Source of the DNA: Sycobia sp. Sy_11
Taxonomy: Eukaryota > Arthropoda > Insecta > Hymenoptera > Epichrysomallidae
Length of the DNA: 64,000 bases
Reading direction: 5' to 3'
NCBI GenBank assembly: GCA_018907035.1
Contig: JACCIC010000292.1
Span: forward strand, 186,001 to 250,000
Shown: one piece after another, positions 32,607 to 42,959 of the stretch
How the letters are laid out: each line of letters opens with the position of its first letter
Position numbering within the stretch: position 1 is the first letter of the stretch
Notes under the pieces: model-generated
What the model was told of the DNA's origin: nothing
What the model saw: only the letters and a program-made list of their open reading frames with translations
Database searches by the model: none
Made by a program: the position numbers and the translations under genes

Positions 32607-32987
32607 CCTAGAGTGTCGGGATTTAAGAAATTTCAAAAGCTCCGTTTTTTTATAAAAAAGTGAGTTTAGGCCATGCACCAAAGACAAAACTAAGGCCAAG
32701 TCTTCGGTGGATCGGAGCATGATACTTCCAAGCGTCATCCCGGACCGGTACTGTAATGCGCATGGTAATTTTTCCTTTTTTATAAAAAACGTTTAAAAGA
32801 TCTCCTAAGCCTGAAAGTGTTTCCCTAGAGGTTTTCGGGGATGCTGAATACAATTCTGCAATGAACTTTCAAAATTCAAAATGGCGGAGTCAAGATGACG
32901 ACCAACTTTTTTTTCACTGGTTATGATGGATTATTATTACTGAACAAACATATGACGCCTGTGGACATCATTCCGGCCCTCTAAAGG
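32607..32987. mobile_element. Small TTAA-flanked MITE (381 bp)
   Basis: The left end TTAA|CCTAGAGTGTCGG and the right end CCGGCCCTCTAAAGG|TTAA are imperfect inverted repeats with TTAA on both sides, the signature of piggyBac-type insertions. There is no transposase inside. A 67-codon minus-strand frame is not recognisable. Confidence 0.55.
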
Positions 32988-33289
32988 TTAAATTAGTTTA
33001 TCAGTTGTGATACAGTAAGTATTACTTAAATTCAACTATTGATTTTTTTTCTTGATAATTATTAATGTAAAAAATCAATCGTAAGCAATTTTTATGGTTC
33101 AAAGTAAATCTAAACATGTAATATCTTTGTTGAAGCGCAAAAATCTAGTGAGGTTTTTTTTTGTTTTTAATGCAGAGTTACTCTTCACTTTATACTGACC
33201 TACTTAATGGAGTCCTGGAAATGAGATGACGTTGTCCACTTTTATCGATCGAATAAAAAATGTCTTCAGGTTATCTAACGTCGTTCTAT

Positions 33290-33425
33290 ATATACTTCCA
33301 AATATCGTATGAATTAACGACGAAGGTCTATGTAATGTATTACAGTAGTGCTGGTGTCAGTCGGCCGAAACCGGGGTTTGAACACGGATCACCAAATTAC
33401 TAGTTCTAGCAAACGAATCATTGTA
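33290..33425 (-). repeat. tRNA-derived SINE, copy 2
   Basis: The same arrangement as 14.19-14.35 kb. The minus strand reads CTAGTAATTTGGTGATCC and then a B-box-like TGTTCAAACCCCGGTTTCGG, with shared sequence continuing into the body. Confidence 0.55.
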
Positions 33426-33429
33426 GGCC

Positions 33430-34030
33430 TCTCATTGAAATATATTATATATAAAGAATTTATTTAAATTATTATTATAGAAATTTTCACAGAATATAAA
33501 TTGACTATGACTTTTATTAAATATATTATACATTCCTGTAAATTTTGAGAAAAACTCTTCAAATGGTCCAGAAATGGAACAATTTCAAATAGTTCTCATT
33601 TCAAAATGATTAATTATTCTTACTTGAAACCTTACTTGATATCCTTAGAAATAATATTAAATATTCGATATATACATATTTGTGTGAAAAATATATATAG
33701 GGCTGTAAAGTTGATAGCATTAACAAAAAATTGCCGATAGTCTAGTTTATTTTTATTGGAACATTGTTATTAAGCCTATATAAAAGGATTATTATAGCTT
33801 CCAAAGTAAGATTATGTTCGTAAACAAGTGCAGCTGATATTCTGAGAATTCTTGTATTTTTACATATAACAAAAAAAATATATGTACTTTAATTATGAAC
33901 TTATCATGAACTATATAAGAATTTCTAAAACTGAGAAAATATCAAATTACACAATACGTATATTTTAATACAGAAGTGTACATATGTGACTCTATATTAG
34001 ATACTTTTGCCACAAGCGGATATTGAAACT
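33430..34030. other. AT-rich stretch, no gene seen
   Basis: Stop-rich in all frames; no repeat signature recognised. Confidence 0.5.
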
Positions 34031-34036
34031 TTTATA

Positions 34037-34539
34037 CGAGAGTGGATTGATAAGTTTCCGACCTGACCACTAGGTCTACCTTGAGGTGGTGTTCTATAGT
34101 ACCATCGTTAGATAGCTTGTAGCTATAGTTTCAGTCCGATCGCCATGTTAGTTTAGGTTTGAGACCACGCTGAACAAGACGCCTCTGTGTTTTTCGTAAT
34201 AATGGAAAAGCTAGAAAATCGTGCTGTCATCAAATACGGAAGGAAATAGAAGAAGAGATGGACTGAGCACTGGGGACATCCTCCCCATCATATTCAACTG
34301 TTAAGCAGTGGATTTCCGAGTTTAAAAAGGGTCTTGTGAGCACCTCTGATGAGCCCCGCTCAGGACGCCCCATTCAGGTTACAACTCCAGATATGATCGA
34401 AAAAATCCATCAAATAGTACTGAAAGACCGCTATGAGAAATGCATCAGCCTTGGAAGAGATTATGTTGAGAAATGAAAAAAAAATTCTTAAAAATGTTGT
34501 TCTTCTTGGTCAGGCCGGAAATTTATCAATCCACTTTCG
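34037..34539 (+). mobile_element. Internally deleted mariner (503 bp) with transposase N-terminus
   Basis: The tips CGAGAGTGGATTGATAAGTT and (complement) CGAAAGTGGATTGATAAATT form inverted repeats of about 32 bases, with TA on both sides. The inside retains the DNA-binding half of a transposase: SSPSYSTVKQWISEFKKGLV, DEPRSGRPIQVTTPDMIEK and KDRYEKCISLGRDYVEK, then jumps straight to the right repeat. The catalytic domain is gone. The first codons (MEKLENRAVIKYG, about 34.2 kb) are frame-shifted. It could only move with a transposase supplied by another element. Confidence 0.75.
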
Positions 34540-34639
34540 TATACCAACAGAGCGAACAATGGAGAGTTGTACTTATTCTTTTTTTTCTGGTAAACTGATC
34601 CTCGAGGGAATATATATAATAAAAAAAGAACTGCGATAA

Positions 34640-34806
34640 GAGCAAGGATTTAGGCCAATGATGCTACTGCGGAAGATATCTACTTTATCAAAGTGGCAAG
34701 AGAAGAAAAAAAACTACGTAGATTGCAGTACGACAAAGGCCACCTTGCTCCTCGAGTATATCTAGAATATATAACTCGACGGAGAACTTGGGAGGAAGAG
34801 GAATAA
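34640..34806 (+). other. Coding-like fragment of unknown origin
   Basis: A short frame reads AREEKKLRRLQYDKGHLAPR and VYLEYITRRTWEEEE before a stop. Charge-rich and unlike the AT-driven background, but I cannot assign it. It may be a retroelement scrap. Confidence 0.25.
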
Positions 34807-35049
34807 ATTCCGAATGACTAGGAGGGAATTAATGCTTAAGGATGAAGATTAGATCCAAAGGAATGAATGAAACAAAATGTTTGGAATCAAAGTTTTTGGC
34901 TTTTATTTGTATGCTTAATATTCGACAGAAGGAGTGACTGTGATACGGGATATAAATTGGTCGTCACGATTTATTAAGATTAGCCTTGACTTTATTGACG
35001 ATATAGGTCGAGACACCTCAACCACACTCCGCCATAACCTTGATAAGTA

Positions 35050-35056
35050 CTCTCTC

Positions 35057-35124
<68 letters not shown>
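35050..35124. repeat. (CT)n microsatellite
   Basis: A nearly pure CT dinucleotide array of about 75 bases. The ORFs read through it on both strands are artefacts. Confidence 0.95.
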
Positions 35125-35127
<3 letters not shown>

Positions 35128-36135
35128 CTCTTTCTCTTTCACTTTCTTACGGTGAGAAAAATCAGTTTTATTCATCAGCAGTAAGATTTTAGCCCATTAT
35201 CTAGTTTAATTCTTAGGTCAAAATTTTCTGATAATTTGGTACTATAAGAAGTGAATCCAACGAGAAATTCACTTTTTTACAAAAGTTTACTTTTTCTTCT
35301 CTTACTCACTCATTCATTTCTGACTTTTAGATCTTTTCCCCATTTTCTTCTTTCTCCCTCTCATTGCATCTCCTTCTATGGTACCGAGTTCTCTGCATTC
35401 ATATTTACGTTTTGATACCCCGAAAGAATAAGAAGAAGCATTCATTGTGTAATGCTTTTAAATATGGAATACAAACAGTCTACTCTCCTTAACAAAAATT
35501 ACTATAATTTACAAAATAAAAATACTTATGAAGAGTATACCAAATATTTAAGTGTATACAATTACTATGAACTCACACTTCATATGTAAGATATATTTAA
35601 TAGATCAAATCTATAAATTTACTGCAAAAGATTTTTTTCTCACTAGCCTCTATATAATGTACTACAAATTTTCACAGACTAATATTTCGTCTCTTTAATG
35701 ACATTCCCACAGCAATTATCATTATTTTATCACACTTCTGTGACCTCAATCTTTTGTCTGAATATTACAAGCCTTTACAACCAGTGATTACTACGCTTAC
35801 ACTGATTGTTTTAAAGTAATCATTGCATAACAGTAATCTACTATCGTATCTCAATTGTTGTCTTAAATAAACAAATACTGGCAGATTTGAAATAATTATA
35901 AATTTCGAAAGAGTATAAATATAAGTTGCATTTAATATAACAAACAAAAATAACAATTGAAATATATACAGAACGATGCGTACTGTTGCATAGACTAGAT
36001 AAGAATAATGTTCATGCACTCTTCCATCACCGATTTATAAACTTCACGTTTATAAATCTAAACTAATACAATCTCTTCGCTTCGACACTCAACGGCAACC
36101 GCAAGAAGCAAGCGAAATACGATGGCGGTTCAATA
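35125..36135. other. AT-rich stretch, no gene seen
   Basis: No recognisable domain; frames are short and AT-driven. Confidence 0.5.
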
Positions 36136-36139
36136 AATA

Positions 36140-36285
36140 GCCGTGTAAGAAATGACAACACCATTTGTTCAAAAAAATTTTTATTATTATTCACTATAGT
36201 CCCCTTTTACAAAAATACACCTCTCCCAAAGTTCTTGCCATTTTTTTAACCCCTCCAAAAAAAGGGATTTTTCATGTTTTCGAAA
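36140..36285 (-). pseudogene. Possible mariner-type transposase C-terminal scrap
   Basis: The minus strand reads KWQELWERCIFVKGDYSE, which looks like the C-terminal Trp-rich end of some mariner/Tc-type transposases, followed by a stop and NGVVISYT. The piece is very short, so the call is weak. Confidence 0.3.
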
Positions 36286-37043
36286 AGTTTATTTTGTATA
36301 TTTTCACTCGACGAGGCTTTTAGGAAACGACATTATCTTGTAGTTATATAACATTGGAAAACTGATCATTCATAGTCCCATTTCCACTCGAAAGATACAT
36401 GAAAGGGATCCCCCCACCCCTCAATAGATACAAGACCGCACGCGCGCTAGGGGGAAGGGGGGCAGTGAGCGTGCCCGCTACACAGGTATACGGTTTGATG
36501 ACTTAGATGATCAGTTTACTGCTACTTGTTATAGGTGTTTAGGTGTTTATTATTATAGGGAGGAAGATATTTATGAGGAAACCGAAAGCGAGAAATCGTT
36601 TTCCACATCATTTTAAATAGAATTATATAGAATGAACAGTAATATATTTTTTACGAAAGTGAATGGATGACTACAATAATTTTGATATTTTTGAATTGTC
36701 TCAGAACTGACTTATTTTTTGATCATGATTTTTCAACGTGTGGAGATGAAATAGAGTCTATGTGTGTCGAGATAAATGAGTGAGGGTGGAAAATGAATTT
36801 CTTGCTACGTTAGTTTCGTATTATTTGTAATTTTAGGAAGGAATTGGGAAGGGAAAGGCTAAGATTGGAAACTTAGTCAACCAATGAGAAAACCTTTGTT
36901 GAGCTATAGAAAATGAAGAAGGAAATTTTTTTGAACGAATGAGAGAATGCTTTTCCTTCCTCTGCTACTTTGGAATTGCTTTAAATACCGCGGAGGAAAG
37001 CTGCTTTTAGTCATCTTCCTTCAGCTTCTTTCATCGTCAAAAA

Positions 37044-37279
37044 ATGAGGGTAGAAGTAGGAAAAAGTACCAGCAAGGCCATGGGGAAGAAAACGCCACCA
37101 TTATCGCAAAAGGTGCTGAAAAAATCGATAACCAAAATTCATCATCTATTCGGCTACTCGGAAAAAATGCATCCGCAATAAAAGTAACTTGGAAGTATCT
37201 CTCCAAACATTGGAGGCAATGGTGGTGTGCTTAAAGTACGCTGTGAAGATCGAAAAATCCCTGGAGTTATTTAGGTGTA
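37044..37279 (+). pseudogene. Possible leader gene of copy D
   Basis: MRVEVGKSTSKAMGKKTPPL starts at 37044, downstream of a TTTAAATA element, and a donor-like GTGTAAGG follows at about 37.28 kb. Its place, before the minus-strand gene and the polymerase, is that of the leader gene in copy C, but the protein is not similar except for a basic Ser/Lys-rich start. Stops at about 37.18 kb. The call rests on position. Confidence 0.3.
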
Positions 37280-37299
37280 AGGAAAAATTTTATTTATTT

Positions 37300-37492
37300 A
37301 CTTATATTTATTATTTATTTATTAATTTTGTTATTTCTTTCATTATTTATTTCAATTTATTTCATTTCGTTATTTATTTTATTACATTATTATTTATATT
37401 TATTATTTAATTAATTTTATTATTTATTTTAATTTATTATTATTTATTTTGTTATTTATTTTTATTTAATTTCATAATTTATTTTCAATATT

Positions 37493-37532
<40 letters not shown>

Positions 37533-37630
37533 TTTATTATAAATTTTATTTATTATTATATTTTTTATGGTAATATATAATACAATTTATTATGTAGATA
37601 ACTTTTTTATAATGAATATATTGTTGTTAA
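37300..37630. repeat. TTATTTA-rich low-complexity tract with (TA)n at 37502-37529
   Basis: Irregular repeats of TTTATTTATT and a short TA array. No coding sequence. Confidence 0.8.
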
Positions 37631-37639
37631 TATAAATTC

Positions 37640-37950
37640 AGTTTATTTGGTAGCAAGTTCGATAACCATTCCTTCTTCTCTCGCCTCTTCACATACTATT
37701 TTCGCATTTCAGTGCAACAAATGTTCACGTTGCAGCCAGTCTACCATTTTTTTTCACTCCAAATTAATTCGCTCCATGGAAATGGTGGCTTAAAGAGGTA
37801 CACGGTGGGCAGTGCACCTTCTTCTAAACTCAGCAAACTAAATTCTTTTAAAATGAAGCTTTGCGGGCCACTTGTTTAGGATCCCTGTATCCCACAGAGG
37901 AATACTTTATCCTCCGGACATTGCAAAATATTTTTTCTAAACAACCTCTT
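37640..37950 (-). pseudogene. Unknown Polinton-associated gene, copy D
   Basis: The minus strand reads LFRKNILQCPEDKVFLCGIQ, after a stop FILKEFSLLSLEEGALPTVY, then PFPWSELIWSEKKW and, in the next block, EKKEWLSNLLPNK. These match the 17.57-17.94 kb gene of copy C block for block and in the same orientation relative to the polymerase. The last exon seen in copy C was not found. Function unknown. Confidence 0.5.
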
Positions 37951-38016
37951 ATTGTCATACTCTTGACATCATCCACTTCTATACAGTTATTTTAGAAGCT
38001 GGAGTAATGACAAGAA

Positions 38017-38132
38017 ATGTAAAGTATATTCTCATTTTATATCAGATTGATTTTTCATAAAGTATATTCTCATTTTATAGATTGGTTTTTCATAAAGTAT
38101 ATTCTCATTTTATATCAGATTGGTTTTTCATT
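38017..38132. repeat. Tandem repeat, three units of about 40 bp
   Basis: AAAGTATATTCTCATTTTAT followed by AGATTGGTTTTTCAT is repeated three times with small gaps, just before the truncated polymerase. Confidence 0.75.
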
Positions 38133-38188
38133 TTTATATCCTGGAGATATACCGCGTATGCTACCCCGAGGGGGGTAGAAACGTTACA

Positions 38189-39576
38189 GCTGTAAAGAAA
38201 TTTGAATTAGATGGATTTTCAATTGAAAATATCCATCTTCTTAGGCGGAAAGGTATATTTTCATACGATTTTGTAAATGGATTAGATAAATTAACCTGTA
38301 CAAAACTGCCCGAGAAAAACGAATTTTACAACCAATTAATCGATGCACATATTACCAATGAACACTACATGCATGCTGTTCAAGTATGGGATAGATTCAA
38401 TGTCATAACTTTAGGAGAATATTCCGATGTATATTTAAAAACAGGTGTTTTACTGTTAGCTGATGTCTTTGAAAGTTTTCGAGAAACATCTGTTGAAGCC
38501 TACGGCTTATACCCTGCTCACTTTTACACAATTCCCGGATTGATATTTACAGCAGCTCTTAAAATGATGAAAGTTGAATTGGAACTTCTAACAGATATTG
38601 ATATGTTATTATTCATCGAATTAGGCCTTCGAGGGGGAATATGCTAGTGCTGTAATCAATATGCGAAGGCAAATAATCCGTACATGAGTTCGTCATACGA
38701 TAAAAACAAGAAAAAAAACACTTTTATATTATGATGTTAATAATTTATATGGATGGGCGATGGCAATATCTGCCAACGAGAAAATTTAAATGGATTGACT
38801 ATGAATCCATATTTTTTTAATGCTCCAGCAGATTCAGATATAGGCTGTATTGCTGAGGTATATTTAGAGTATCCTGAAGAAATTCATGACGTGATTTACC
38901 TTTCTGCGCCGTGCACCGTGCACCTCCGGGCTTAATGCAGAAGAAACTTCTCACTGCTTTGGACGATAAGAAAAGATATATTATTCACTACCGAATACTC
39001 AAACAAGCACTGGATAATGGTCTTCGGCTAAAAAAGATATATCGAATTTTGAGTTTTGAACAAAAACCATGGCTTAAACCATACATCGAGTTTCATACAG
39101 AAAAGAGGAAACGGGTAAAGAATGAATTTGAAAAACTCTTTTACAAACTTTTAATTAATGCAGTTTATGGAAAGTGCATCGAGAGAGAAAGATTTCGTGT
39201 GGATGTACGATTAGTGAATAAATTTACAGGTCGATATGGAGCAAAAGCACGTATAGCTTTATCCAATTTTCATAGCTGTCCAATTTTCAATGAAAATTTA
39301 GTTTCTATACAGCTCAAAAAGACAAGTGTTACAATCAAAAAGCCTATATACATTGCTCATTGTATTCTGGACTTACCAAAGATACTAGTTTATGATTTTC
39401 ACTACTCTTATATGAAAAAGCGAGTGGGAGAAAAATGTAAACTGCTATATACTGACACCGACAGTTTGATAGACGATGTGGAAGATACTGATATATATAA
39501 TATTATGAAAGAAGATATTCACAGATTTGATACTTCTGACTATGATGAAAATAATCGGTATTGTATACCTTTATAA
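38189..39576 (+). pseudogene. Polinton family-B DNA polymerase, copy D
   Basis: Begins abruptly (KKFELDGFSIENIHLLRRKG) after a hairpin-bearing repeat end at 38188. A 175-codon frame covers the start of the palm (FYTIPGLIFTAALKMM). After a TAG and a frameshift near 38.73 kb come the motif A region (NNLYGWAM, split by the shift) and YLEYPEEIHD. A 221-codon clean frame (38911-39576) holds KLLINAVYGKCIERERFRVD (motif B, Gly intact) and LLYTDTDSLIDDVED (motif C). The gene stops at the junction with the integrase, so the C-terminal extension is absent. The active-site residues look undamaged, but the frame breaks inactivate it. Confidence 0.85.
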
Positions 39577-40279
39577 CTCTAGTTATTGTAAAAATTTGAG
39601 TTGACCAATTTGGCGTATATCCTTTTTCAAAAATATTTTTTATTTTATTGATTCGTACATTATCTCTTACTTTGTATTTTGCCTTTATCATAATCATATT
39701 TTTGATTGAAAAATGCTTCTTTATCTCTTTTGCATTTCTTTTGTTTACATTTGAAGGCTCAATTCCTATTGTTCGAAGTCTTCTTGAATTATAAACTGCG
39801 AGTAAATCTGGTAGGATATCTATCCATTTATAGTTCCCCTGCTTACTGAATTGTATCCACATGCCATTTTTTAAGTTTCTATTAAATCGTTCAAATATGC
39901 TTGCATGAAGAGTACTGTGTGAAGAATATAGATTTATTTTATACTCTTTCATGAGATTTTGAAAGTGAGAATTGTCAAATTCTTTTTCTTGATTAGTTTG
40001 TAGATTAGATGGTACTCGTCCATATTTCAATATCTCATCCATAAACTTAGTAACATCGTTGCCACTCTTTGACTTTACTGGAATGGCCCATGCAAATTGT
40101 GAAAATATATCAATGACAGTGAGTAAATAACGAAAACTTTTATTCTCCTTAGAGTAAGGAATCATTTCTACAAGATCAGCCTGCTATGTCTCATATATTG
40201 CACGTACATCATATTTTCTTTGCTTGTATCTTCGACGTGCTGGCTTGTGCAACTCTTCAACCACTTTTTCGCGATACAT
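39570..40279 (-). pseudogene. Polinton integrase, copy D (second Asp replaced)
   Basis: Starts MYREKVVEELHKPARRRYK at 40279; one stop precedes the long frame 40165-39503. The first catalytic Asp is in LLTVIDIFSQFAWAIPVK and the Glu in HASIFERFNRNLK, but the second position reads NLQTNQEKEFDN, with Asn where copy C has Asp. The post-catalytic part (EKGYTPNWSTQIFTITRV) runs into polymerase sequence at about 39.57 kb, so the chromodomain is lost. The last 22 residues of the open frame are antisense polymerase. Confidence 0.8.
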
Positions 40280-40294
40280 ATTTTTTTCAATCTT

Positions 40295-40676
40295 TTATAT
40301 AATATTATTTGTGTTTTTAACAAGTTCCGTTACGTTTTCTTTCAAATTATCATATTTTTTAATAAGATCCCGCAGTTTTGCTTCTATGGACAAGAGAATA
40401 CCTTTATGCCTTTGCTCATAATCTTGAACGTATTTGATCGATTCAGAAATTTCAAATGATAACACATCTACTTGGGTCTTCAGTGCTACATTCAACGTTT
40501 TCACGCTAATTGCGTCATTTTTTTCTGTAGCTTCTCCAATATTACAAATTCATTTATCACAGTCGTTTACTTTCGATATCATAATTTCCATCCAATGTAG
40601 TATTGAAACTAATACCTGGAGGGCCTAAACTCCCTTTCGAGACCTCTAAGTTTCTTCCAAACACGTCAAGACTCAT
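40295..40676 (-). pseudogene. Fibre-like collagen/coiled-coil protein, copy D
   Basis: MSLDVFGRNLEVSKGSLGPP at 40676, then GISFNTTLDGNYDIESK. A frame break near 40.56 kb is followed by KTLNVALKTQVDVLSFEISE and a heptad-rich stretch (SIEAKLRDLIKKYDNLKENV) to the stop at 40295. Same order as copies C and E. It lies directly upstream of the integrase, with its 5' end just after the structural gene. Confidence 0.55.
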
Positions 40677-40719
40677 GTTGCTATTGATTAAATCGTCTAT
40701 GAAAGTATCAGTAAATGCA

Positions 40720-41670
40720 TCTTATTTCGCGTAATTCTTCAATAATGGATTGAATGTCATTGACGTGATTATTATTTCCAGCGGATTGTTCGGCAGTTAG
40801 TAATCTTAGTCTCTCAATAAGCTCATTCGGATCATGCCAGTATACTAACTCTATTGAAGAATTTTTCTTTGCTATTTTATATTTAGGTAACAGAGCTCCT
40901 CTCTTTTTTTACGAGTAGCACTGTTGCGAAAGAATGGTGCAGTGATGTTGAATCATTTTTGACTCTTCGATGAGCGTATAGATCCATCTTTGCTATGTTT
41001 TCCCGGTGCGCATTTGTTGCTTCCAGAATACTGCGATAATTCTCACGATCTACTGAACTTATCAGTGTGTCGTTTGGTTCTTTTTTTATAAGTAGCTCCA
41101 TTAGTCCATTACTTTTAGAATTGTTAAGAAGTTAAGTCTTTCACTTATATTTTATTATCATCAAATTTAATTTCAGAATCGCCAAGCATGTATGCTCCTC
41201 CAATATTTCTTACTCTATATATGTTATCGAATTTACTGCGGCTTTGATCTAAAATAATAGTTTTAACACTGTCTTCGTGCATCTATTTGAAAGTTGAATT
41301 CATCATTGAGTTATCCAATGAGGCAAAATCATCATCGGAATCAAAATCTTTTATGGAAACTGAGCGAATATTAATATCTAACATAAAACTTAATTTTTTT
41401 CGAGATGTAGTTGGCTTTTTAATCCTGTAATCATCCGAAATGAGATTAGAAGATTGTACATTTTTTGATTCGACAAGCTTTTCAAGTGGTGTAATGACTG
41501 TTTCAATGTATCACCTTCAACTTTTTCGAGATTCTCTTTCTCTCCTGTTTCAATAGTGCCGACTATTTTCTAATGGCCTTACGAGCTTGCAAGACCTCGC
41601 TAAGGACATTATTTTCTTTCTCAAATTCCGAAATGGTGTCGTGTTGCTGCGTAAAATTCAACTGAGTCAT
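40720..41670 (-). pseudogene. Polinton structural gene, copy D
   Basis: Starts MTQLNFTQQHDTISEFEKEN at 41670 with a charged helical N-terminus. It passes through many frame breaks, includes NYRSILEATNAHRENIAKMD (about 41.0 kb), and ends with VYWHDPNELIERLRLL and NDIQSIIEELRE (40.86-40.73 kb). The same terminal block occurs in copies C and E just before the fibre-like gene. This is the longest remaining version, about 315 codons by span. Function unknown. It is presumably a virion or assembly protein because of its place between ATPase and fibre-like gene. Confidence 0.5.
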
Positions 41671-41680
41671 TAAGATTTTT

Positions 41681-42376
41681 TTAATTTCCTTTTATTGCAA
41701 AACAGTCAAAACCTTTTCTGTATCTTCCATTATCCATTGCCCTATCTTTATAAATAACAACAAATCCATATTTATCATTTTTCCAGCATTCAGAATAAAG
41801 ATTTCGAAAGTCGTTAAAAGTCAGATCAGTAATAACATGGTCATCATAAATATGATCTAAATTTACACCATCTTGGCGATAAATTACTAACATATTAATA
41901 TTATCTCTAATAAGATGTTTTGGTATATGAGCATATGATTGGCATAGGTAGAAGCAGTCTACACTTCTATGTCTCCCCATTCAGAAAAATGCCCTCACGT
42001 CATCCTGTTTCTCACAAGCTACATCATCAAAAATCATAATTGAATTGCGCAATGCTTCATCTGGTGATATTACAGATTCATGTTCACTAAACGACAGATA
42101 TGTAACACCTTTAATAGGTTCTAAAATTTTTTGCAGATATTGATACTTTGGCTGATTTAACGATTTTGAATAAACATACACATTCTGGAATCTAAGACCG
42201 GTGGGATGAGTAATTCAAGCTAATAAGCTATTTGTTTTCCCGCAGTTGGATGGGCCGCAGAACAATGCTTGTATACTATCTGATAGTAACTCTCCATGCC
42301 GTCTTTTCATTTTTTTCTTGATTACAAAATCAAAGTTAGTGATGGAAAGTTTGATTGCTTGCTCAGTGAAATCCAT
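41681..42376 (-). pseudogene. Packaging ATPase (FtsK/HerA, A32-like), copy D
   Basis: Starts MDFTEQAIKLSITNFDFVIK at 42376. Walker A is FCGPSNCGKTNSLL (about residue 39) and Walker B is NSIMIFDDVACEKQDD. DCFYLCQSYAHIPKHLIRDN and MLVIYRQDGVNLDHIY follow to the stop at 41681. This is the genome-packaging ATPase of Polintons and related viruses, which pumps DNA into the capsid. The nucleotide-binding residues are intact. One TGA just after Walker A (about 42.22 kb) and a frameshift at about 41.98 kb break it. Length, about 230 codons, is near normal for the family. Confidence 0.8.
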
Positions 42377-42471
42377 ATACCCGTGAATAAATTAAATATA
42401 TCATTGAATTTTGAAAATATTTAAATGCGTTTTTTAGTTTTTTAACAACAGTTATAAAATATTAGTCGAAG

Positions 42472-42795
42472 ATGATTGTTCATAAATCTCGAAAACCCTC
42501 TAAACGTGCTGGAAGATTACTCGATAGAGTAATCCACAATTTATCATTTGAAATGCATCTTCCTGGATATCAATAATGTAGTCTAGGATCTAAATTAAAG
42601 AAGCGAATAAAAAAAGGTGATCCAGGAATTAATCCCCTTGATCAGGCATGTAAAAAATATGAAATCCAGTATGCCAATAAAAACAGTAATCGTAATATTT
42701 CTGATATGAAGCTTGCTGATAAGGCTTGACAGCGTGTTAAAGCAAATGATTCTAGTCTTGCTGAGAAAGCCGTTACTGTAGCTGTTGCAAGCTAA
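42472..42795 (+). pseudogene. Phospholipase-A2-like protein (parvovirus VP1-type), catalytic pair lost
   Basis: MIVHKSRKPSKRAGRLLDRV opens a 108-codon span with two in-frame stops. The middle LPGYQ-stop-CSLGSKLKKRIKKGD resembles the calcium-loop region of PLA2 domains, and PLDQACKKYEIQYANK lies where these enzymes have the catalytic His-Asp. Here the position reads Tyr-Glu, so activity would be lost even without the stops. The tail is helical (SSLAEKAVTVAVAS). PLA2 domains of this kind help parvovirus particles leave endosomes. Finding one divergently paired with a packaging ATPase (95-base gap) suggests an entry-related virion protein of the element. Confidence 0.6.
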
Positions 42796-42959
42796 AACTA
42801 ACTTTATAATTGTGTTCATCTTTATTATTATTCATATTATCTTAGCATTATCATTAATAGCGTTAAATTTAATTAATGACGCGTGTGTTTATTTTATAAA
42901 TGAATAGAAATAGGTTTATAAATATAACTTAGTTGTACGCAGTTTAGAGATATAGAAAT

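Larger units (their letters stand above)
36950..42800 (+). mobile_element. Polinton-type element, copy D (rearranged)
   Basis: Holds a possible leader gene (37.04-37.28 kb, +), the unknown minus-strand gene (37.95-37.64 kb), polymerase (38.19-39.58 kb, +), integrase (40.28-39.57 kb, -), fibre-like gene (40.68-40.30 kb, -), structural gene (41.67-40.72 kb, -), packaging ATPase (42.38-41.68 kb, -) and a phospholipase-A2-like gene (42.47-42.80 kb, +). The polymerase C-terminus and the small ORF are missing where polymerase and integrase abut. It complements copy C, which lacks the ATPase and phospholipase genes. Confidence 0.75.

Noticed and set aside
34934..35175. ORFs rich in SLSLSL or RERERE
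   Set aside because: They are read through the (CT)n microsatellite.
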